Program-made: the position numbers and the translations under genes
Shown: in pieces, positions 58,904-64,000 of the stretch
How the letters are laid out: each line of letters opens with the position of its first letter
Position numbering within the stretch: the first letter of the stretch is position 1
From: CAVREM01 sp963728825
GTDB taxonomy: Bacteria; Acidobacteriota; Vicinamibacteria; Vicinamibacterales; CAVVIG01
Reading direction: 5' to 3'
Assembly (NCBI GenBank): GCA_963728825.1
Contig: CAVSLA010000003.1
Location: 186,001-250,000, forward strand
Length of the DNA stretch: 64,000 nucleotides
Notes under the pieces: model-generated
Databases searched by the model: none
What the model saw: only the letters and a program-made list of their open reading frames with translations
What the model was told of the DNA's origin: nothing

Positions 58904-60466
58904 GTGCGTCGCCGTTGGCGCTGGCTCATCGGTTCGGCAATAGCCGCGTTTGTGATCATCGTCGCGATTGTTGCGGCGGCGCGCATTCCGTTCTCGTCCG
59001 AAATCCTCAGCGAGCGGGTCACCGAAACTCTCGCCGATCGACTGAATGCCGAAGTCGAGCTCGGCGGGCTGACGCTGCGGGCCTTTCCGACGCTCCACGC
59101 CATCGGCACCGACCTCACCATCCGTCACAAGGGTCGCCGCGACGTCCCACCCCTTATCTCCGTGAAATCGTTCACCGTCGACGCGAGCCTGATGAGCGCG
59201 TGGCGCCGGCGCGTCGACCGGGTGCGGCTGGACGGCCTCGAAATCCAAATCCCTCCCGGCGAAAACCAGGACGATGGTCCGGACCCGATCGGCATCACGG
59301 GCACGCATCTGGTCAAGGGACGGCAGGTGGTCGTGGATGAACTCGTTGCCGACGAAGCGAAGCTGATCATCATTCCGCGCAACCGGGAGAAGCAGCATCG
59401 CACGTGGGTGATGCACAAGTTGCGCGTCCGGAACGTCAGCGTCAACACCGAGATGCCGTTCGAGACCTCGCTGACCAACGCCGTCCCGCCGGGAGAAATC
59501 GTCACGGAAGGCTTCTTTGGTCCATGGCACCGCGACGACCCGGGCCACACGCCGGTCCACGGCACGTTCACCTTTGAAAACGCCGACCTCAGCGTGTTCA
59601 AGGGGATCTCGGGAACGCTCGCATCGAAAGGCAACTATACGGGGCGGCTCGAAACGATCCGCGCGCAGGGTGACACGGATGTGCCGAATTTCAAGGTGGA
59701 TGTCGGCGGCCATGAGGTGGCGTTGCATGCGACCTATGATGCGGTGATCGATGGCACCAACGGCGACACGCGGCTGGACAAAGTCGACGCGAAGTTCCTC
59801 AACACGTCGGTCAGTGCGACCGGCGGCGTCTACGACGTCAAGGGCGCACAAGGCCGCGAAGTGGCGCTCGCCGTCGTCATCGATCAGGGTCGGCTGGAAG
59901 ACGTGATGCGGCTGGCGATCAACACCAGCCGACCGCCGATGACCGGAGCGCTGCGCCTCAAGGCCAAGTTCGTGATCCCGCCCGGCGACGAGGACGTCGT
60001 CGACAAGCTGGAGCTCGACGGGACGTTCGCCATCGATGGCGGGCGGTTCACGAACGCCGGCGTGCAGCAGAAGATCAACGACATGAGCCGCCGGGCGAGC
60101 GGCAACGTCAGCAAGGCGAAGGCCCAGCCGATCGCCCCGGGAGTCGCCTCGGATTTCCGGGGGCGCTTCACGCTGAATGACGCCGTGCTGCGGCTGCCGA
60201 CGCTGGTGTTCGATATTCCCGGCGCCGCGGTGCGCCTCGGCGGCTCCTACTCGCTCCGGCGCGAGGCGATCAACTTCAGCGGCAATCTCTACATGGATGC
60301 CAAGGTCTCCCAGACAGTGACCGGCTGGAAGTCGATGCTCCTCAAGATCGCCGACCCGCTGTTCCGCGAGAAGGGTCAGACGGTCGTACCGGTGAAAATC
60401 ACCGGCACCCGCGACGCGCCGGCCTTCGGGATGGACGTCGGACGGATTTTCAAGAAGGGCGATTAA
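58904..60466 (+). CDS. AsmA-like envelope protein
   Basis: A 520-aa protein with one N-terminal membrane helix (WLIGSAIAAFVIIVAIVAAA) and a long beta-rich extracytoplasmic part. GTG 58904 is the start. AsmA/DUF748-type features: VTETLADRLNAEVELGGLTL after the helix, VDRVRLDGLEIQIPPG near residue 105, FENADLSVFKGISGTLASKG near 225, and the C-terminal repeat-like end (VFDIPGAAVRLGGSYSLRRE, FSGNLYMDAKVSQTVTG, VVPVKITGTRDAPAFGMDVG). Proteins of this class take part in lipid or outer-membrane homeostasis. The specific role here is unknown. It is convergent with the lipoprotein gene (3 bases between stops). Confidence 0.87.
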   Translation: MRRRWRWLIGSAIAAFVIIVAIVAAARIPFSSEILSERVTETLADRLNAEVELGGLTLRAFPTLHAIGTDLTIRHKGRRDVPPLISVKSFTVDASLMSAWRRRVDRVRLDGLEIQIPPGENQDDGPDPIGITGTHLVKGRQVVVDELVADEAKLIIIPRNREKQHRTWVMHKLRVRNVSVNTEMPFETSLTNAVPPGEIVTEGFFGPWHRDDPGHTPVHGTFTFENADLSVFKGISGTLASKGNYTGRLETIRAQGDTDVPNFKVDVGGHEVALHATYDAVIDGTNGDTRLDKVDAKFLNTSVSATGGVYDVKGAQGREVALAVVIDQGRLEDVMRLAINTSRPPMTGALRLKAKFVIPPGDEDVVDKLELDGTFAIDGGRFTNAGVQQKINDMSRRASGNVSKAKAQPIAPGVASDFRGRFTLNDAVLRLPTLVFDIPGAAVRLGGSYSLRREAINFSGNLYMDAKVSQTVTGWKSMLLKIADPLFREKGQTVVPVKITGTRDAPAFGMDVGRIFKKGD

Positions 60467-60469
60467 CGC

Positions 60470-61063
60470 CTACGAGCCGCCGCCCGGTCCACACCCGCCG
60501 CAGGCGCCGTCGATGTCGATCTCGGGGTCGGGCGACGCCTTGAGTCCTTTGTAGTAAACGAGATACTTGTGGTCAATTTTGTTGGGCGCCTTCATCTGAT
60601 CGGCGTGCACGCGGCCATCGATGTAGGTCTTTCCGGGCTTCGGCTTGAGAACGTCCAAGGCCGCCTCGCTCTCCTGAACGCCATCGGCCATGATCGGGTC
60701 GTCAAAGCGCAGCTCGACGTCGGCAAAGTTGAGAAACGGGCACGGGTTGTAGAGATCGTTCTGGATGTGCCACCTCAGTTTGTGTTTGCGTTTGACCTGC
60801 CGCATCCGGTAGGTCGTCGCCGTCCCGACGCACGCCGCGGTCACCGTCGTGTCGTGATTGTCGTTGGCGGTCATGACGATCAGGTTGTTTCGGTGCGGCG
60901 GATCGCCGTCAACCGCGTTGGCTCCTTCAATCGCAATGTTGACCGGGGAAGTCGGCGTTGGCTGCCCCGTTTGCCCGACTGGGGTCGGGTTGGATTCGCT
61001 TCCTCCCGGGTCGCACCCCAGCAGCGCCGCCGACAGGATGCTGCAGATGACCAGTCGCTTCAC
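60470..61063 (-). CDS. Lipoprotein of unknown function (197 aa)
   Basis: GTG 61063 is chosen because AAAGGAG lies 5 bases before it and a lipoprotein signal follows (VKRLVICSILSAALLGC, lipidated Cys near residue 17). A Pro/Thr/Gly-rich linker (ESNPTPVGQTGQPTPTSP) comes next. The globular part (NNLIVMTANDNHDTTVTAAC, RWHIQNDLYNPCPFLNFADV) holds two cysteines that may pair. It ends in a Gly/Cys-rich tail (DGACGGCGPGGGS) with two more cysteines in CGGC spacing, which could bind metal or a redox partner. No family recognised. It lies 20 bases after the kinase gene, so it may share its transcript. Confidence 0.8.
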   Translation of the reverse strand: MKRLVICSILSAALLGCDPGGSESNPTPVGQTGQPTPTSPVNIAIEGANAVDGDPPHRNNLIVMTANDNHDTTVTAACVGTATTYRMRQVKRKHKLRWHIQNDLYNPCPFLNFADVELRFDDPIMADGVQESEAALDVLKPKPGKTYIDGRVHADQMKAPNKIDHKYLVYYKGLKASPDPEIDIDGACGGCGPGGGS

Positions 61064-61083
61064 GTTGGCTCCTTTCGCCGCCG

Positions 61084-63873
61084 TCATTTCGAGGCGGTCA
61101 ATGCCTTGAATTCGGGTGTCAATCGCAGAGGCGCCAGATCCGGATCGTCGCGCACCACGTCGACCGGGTATCCTTTCGTCACCGCTTCAGCGAGTGCTAC
61201 TAGCGCGCTCTTCGTATCGCCGTGCAGCGCCAACACGGCGGCGCGGCGAAACAGCACTTCGGGCAGCGGGTTGATGACGAGCGCCCGCTCGATGTGCCGC
61301 TCGGCGTCGGCGCGGCGACCCACCTTGGCCTCGTAGACAGCGAGCTGCGCCATCGTGCGCGCATCGTTCGGATTCACCGCCAGCGCATCTTCCGCGAGTC
61401 GGACCGCCGTCTCGTATTCAGCCCGCGCCTCGCGCTCCCGTCCGAGCTGCAGGTAGACATCGCCGAGGTTCCTCCGGTAGAGCGCACGGCGCGGAAAGAG
61501 CTGGACCGCTTCGGAAAAGGCCCGTGCGGCGTCCTCGAATCGGCCCTCCGCGTAGTCCATCGTCCCGATGTTGGAATAGACGGCCGCCCGCACGCCTTCG
61601 TCGGGGGCGACCTGGAGCGCCCGCTCGTAGTTCCGGCGCGCCTGCTGATAATCGCCGAGCACCTGGTAGGTCGTGCCGAGGCGCTGGAACGCCTGAGCGG
61701 ACTCGGGGCGGAGCTCTGTCACGCGCGTGAAGGCGCCGACCGCTTCCTGCAAACGTCCGGTCCGATAGTAGAAGAGCCCCAGCAGGTCGTGGTTCAACCA
61801 GTACTGCGGCCGATCGTCGACCGCTCGCCGAAACTGTTCGAGCGCCTCGTCGTACCGTCCCTCGCTTTCGAAAATCGAGCCGAGCCGCCGCCGGGCCTCG
61901 TCGTTGGTCGGCTCGTCGTCGAGCACTCGACGCAGCTCCGCCATCGCCGAGACGTTCCTACCGGTGGAGCGATAGACATTCGCCAGCGACAATCGCACCT
62001 GGGTTTGCGCCGGGTCGATCTCGAGAGCCCGGCTCACCGAGTCGCCGGCGCGCGTCATCCATTCCTTGTCGTTGGTCGCGCTGTACTTTCTCACGTAGGC
62101 GGCGCCCATCCCCGCGTGCGGCAGTGCGAAATTCGCGTCCAACGCGATCGCCCGCTGGAAGCTGACAATCGCCTGGTCCACGCTCGCGACGTCTGTTCGC
62201 TCCAGCAGCGCAACTCCGCGCCAATACGCCTCGAGCGCCTCCTGGCTGCTGGTCAGCGATCGAGCGAGCTGCCGCCGTTCGGCGCCGCTGACGGCGACAC
62301 GCAGCACTTCGACGAGCCGATCGGCGAGCTGGCGTTCGACGGTCAGCAGGTCTGACATTGCCGCTTCCGATTCGACGGCCACGGCAATCGTCCCATCGTC
62401 GCGAATCACTTTGGCGTCGACGCGCAGCCGATCGCCCACCCGCTGCAGGCTGCCCTGCACCAGGAGACTCACGCCGAGCTCGCGCGCCAGCCGAGAGGGT
62501 TCAGTGGTGCGCCGTGCGGAATCACGAGCGGTCTCGCGTGAGACGACAGACACCGACGAGAGCCGCGACAGGCTCGTCGTCAACGCGTCGGCGATGCCGA
62601 TGCCGATGTAATCGTTCGCCGGATCTCCGGTGAGATTCGCCAGAGGGAGCACGGCGATGATCGGACGCGACGGGGGCGTGACCGTCGCGCCAGGCACGCC
62701 CCAGCGAGCGATGCCGACAACAGCCGCCATCGCTGCCACGCTCGCGGCCACCACCCAGATCGCGACGCGGGACAGCCTCGGACGCTGCGGCGTGACACGC
62801 CCTGACGGGGTGAGACCGCTGCGCAGCCGCTCGAGCTCGGACTTGAGCGTGGCGGCTGATGCCGGTCGGTCGGCCGGGTCGGTCGCCAGACACTTTGCAA
62901 TCACATCTGATACCGCAACCGGCACTGACGCATCGACGTCAATCACGTTTGGCGCCGGCTGCGTGAGACGACGAAGCGCAGCGGCCAGCAGGGCGTCGCT
63001 GGCAAAGGGACGGCGGCCGGTTACGAGCTCGTAGAGGATGACGCCGAGACTGTAGATGTCGGCGCGATGGTCGCTCGTGCGTCCCAGCAGCTGCTCGGGC
63101 GCCATGTAGGCGGGCGTGCCGAAAATCTGCCCGGGACGCGTCGCTACCGACTCTCGCGTCTCGGACCGCGCCGACGGAGGGTCGCTGGCCAACACTTTCG
63201 CCAGCCCGAAGTCGAGCACTTTGGCGCGGCCCTCCGGCGTCAGCATCACGTTGCCGGGTTTGAGGTCGCGATGCACCACGCCGTTGGCATGCGCCGCCGC
63301 GAGCGCGTCGGCGATCTGGATGCCGACGTCGAGCGCGTCGCTCACCGGCAGCGCACCGCGCTCCACTCGATCGGCGAGCGTTTCGCCGGGCACGCGCTCC
63401 ATCACGATGAACGGCACGCCCTCGTGCATGCCGATGTCGTACACGGCGAGGATGTTGGGATGATTCAGAGCGGCGGCCGCGCGCGCCTCGCGCTCGAGAC
63501 GCTTCAGTCGTTCGGGATGTGCGGCCAGCGTCGCCGGAACGACCTTGATCGCGACGTCGCGCTTCAGCCGCGGGTCGTACGCCGCATAGACTTCGCCCAT
63601 TCCGCCGGCGCCGAGCAGGGCACGTACTTCATACGACCCGAGCTGACGTCCGACGAGCCGTCCCGGTGCGGCGCCCTCGGGAAGCGTGACGGGCGGCAAC
63701 ACCGCGTCCGAGTCGTCGTAGCGCAACAGCGATTCGACCTCGGCGCGCAGGCTTTCGTCCCCGGCGCATGCCGACTCGAGGAACGTGCCCCGGTCCTTCG
63801 CATCGCGGTCGAGCGCCGCATGGTAGAGGCCGGAGATGCGGCGCCAGCGTTCGTCCCCTGCGCCAGTTGTCAC
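61084..63873 (-). CDS. Serine/threonine protein kinase with C-terminal TPR region
   Basis: A 929-aa eukaryote-like kinase from GTG 63873 (a GTG at 63897 is the alternative). Kinase motifs: glycine loop LLGAGGMGEVYAAYD near residue 87, lysine in DVAIKVVP near 110, catalytic GVVHRDLKPGNVM (HRD) near 201, DFGLAKVL near 221, APE in TPAYMAPEQLLG near 250. One membrane helix (AIWVVAASVAAMAAVVGIAR) follows near residue 380, then an extracytoplasmic part that starts like the adenylate-cyclase-type IAVLPLANLTGDPANDYIG and continues as about ten TPRs (EALEAYWRGVALLERTDVAS; RYDEALEQFRRAVDDRPQYW; QARRNYERALQVAPDEGV). This design is characteristic of Acidobacteria. Targets unknown. Confidence 0.95.
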   Translation of the reverse strand: MTTGAGDERWRRISGLYHAALDRDAKDRGTFLESACAGDESLRAEVESLLRYDDSDAVLPPVTLPEGAAPGRLVGRQLGSYEVRALLGAGGMGEVYAAYDPRLKRDVAIKVVPATLAAHPERLKRLEREARAAAALNHPNILAVYDIGMHEGVPFIVMERVPGETLADRVERGALPVSDALDVGIQIADALAAAHANGVVHRDLKPGNVMLTPEGRAKVLDFGLAKVLASDPPSARSETRESVATRPGQIFGTPAYMAPEQLLGRTSDHRADIYSLGVILYELVTGRRPFASDALLAAALRRLTQPAPNVIDVDASVPVAVSDVIAKCLATDPADRPASAATLKSELERLRSGLTPSGRVTPQRPRLSRVAIWVVAASVAAMAAVVGIARWGVPGATVTPPSRPIIAVLPLANLTGDPANDYIGIGIADALTTSLSRLSSVSVVSRETARDSARRTTEPSRLARELGVSLLVQGSLQRVGDRLRVDAKVIRDDGTIAVAVESEAAMSDLLTVERQLADRLVEVLRVAVSGAERRQLARSLTSSQEALEAYWRGVALLERTDVASVDQAIVSFQRAIALDANFALPHAGMGAAYVRKYSATNDKEWMTRAGDSVSRALEIDPAQTQVRLSLANVYRSTGRNVSAMAELRRVLDDEPTNDEARRRLGSIFESEGRYDEALEQFRRAVDDRPQYWLNHDLLGLFYYRTGRLQEAVGAFTRVTELRPESAQAFQRLGTTYQVLGDYQQARRNYERALQVAPDEGVRAAVYSNIGTMDYAEGRFEDAARAFSEAVQLFPRRALYRRNLGDVYLQLGREREARAEYETAVRLAEDALAVNPNDARTMAQLAVYEAKVGRRADAERHIERALVINPLPEVLFRRAAVLALHGDTKSALVALAEAVTKGYPVDVVRDDPDLAPLRLTPEFKALTASK

Positions 63874-63881
63874 GGCATGAC

Positions 63882-64000
63882 CTACTTGAAGCGCCACGTA
63901 ATGAGCTCAATCCCGTACGCGGCGCCGTCGTTTCCCCCCGCCGGTCGCGCGACGCTCGCCACCACCCGGATGACGCGCTCGCCGTAGGGCTTCTCCATGC
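63882..64000 (-). CDS. C-terminal end of an unidentified gene, cut by the window
   Basis: Upstream of the kinase on the same strand, the last codons of a gene enter the window: EKPYGERVIRVVASVARPAG then GNDGAAYGIELITWRFK and a stop at 63882-63884. The fragment is too short to identify. Its stop lies 8 bases before the preferred GTG of the kinase, so the two are likely in one operon. Confidence 0.5.
   Translation of the reverse strand, partial: MEKPYGERVIRVVASVARPAGGNDGAAYGIELITWRFK

Noticed and set aside
1..64000. CRISPR array, prophage, insertion sequence, tRNA or rRNA genes
   Set aside because: I looked for spaced identical repeats, transposase or integrase motifs, and cloverleaf or rRNA-like sequence. 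The repeats present are tandem without spacers, and no transposase-like protein is encoded.

Overview
The window is a GC-rich (roughly two-thirds G+C by eye), densely packed bacterial chromosome segment. Its gene content points to a soil Acidobacteriota, most likely the Vicinamibacteria: a Ser/Thr kinase fused to TPRs, PadR-controlled ABC export operons, DUF1592/DUF1552 cytochrome-associated proteins, a GMC oxidoreductase with a gluconate-dehydrogenase-subunit-3 partner, a remnant of the TIGR03435 family, and many secreted beta-propeller or serine-hydrolase proteins. The assignment is by family content only. I saw no rRNA, tRNA, CRISPR array, insertion sequence or phage genes.

Layout. 1-4 kb: end of a trehalose-synthase-like gene, facing a reverse operon of short-chain threonine dehydrogenase, homoserine kinase, threonine synthase and a small ORF. 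4-9 kb: collagen-like secreted protein, AtoE-type transporter, VWA plus TPR pair. 9-12 kb: exported methyltransferase and an MBOAT/AlgJ-like O-acylation pair. 12-17 kb: putative zincin, M14 carboxypeptidase, DUF4350-like protein. 17-22.6 kb: PadR operon with a membrane-anchored serine hydrolase and a two-gene ABC exporter. 22.6-30 kb: MFS, four-BON lipoprotein, GIY-YIG-like protein, NHL propeller, OPT transporter. 30-35.8 kb: cytochrome c/copper-monooxygenase-like protein, NUDIX, small membrane and secreted proteins, metallophosphoesterase. 35.8-40.7 kb: three HlyD-type adaptors plus a MacB-like permease with no ATPase alongside. 41-51 kb: PQQ-type propeller, DUF1592-DUF1552-ankyrin operon, and a GMC/subunit-3/hydrolase reverse operon. 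51-64 kb: serine hydrolase, alkyl-sulfatase-like hydrolase, PIG-L deacetylase, NAD-binding protein, a small metallothionein, AsmA-like protein, lipoprotein and the kinase.

The most unusual material is between genes. Three families of short repeats recur: (i) arrays with a strict 7-bp period but different sequence at each site, usually flush with stop codons and once abutting a PadR promoter; (ii) 11-bp arrays (core CTCTGACACCG) at three places, one inside an ABC permease gene, where it encodes an 11-residue protein repeat; (iii) about 25-bp palindromes (core GGCGGACCT-nn-AGGTCCGCC) that behave like REP elements and in one gene encode the C-terminal tail.

Several conserved genes carry single-base frameshifts (TreS, threonine synthase with four, the TPR protein, two HlyD adaptors, the DUF1592 protein). 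Some fall in short homopolymers, so assembly error is at least as likely as real decay.
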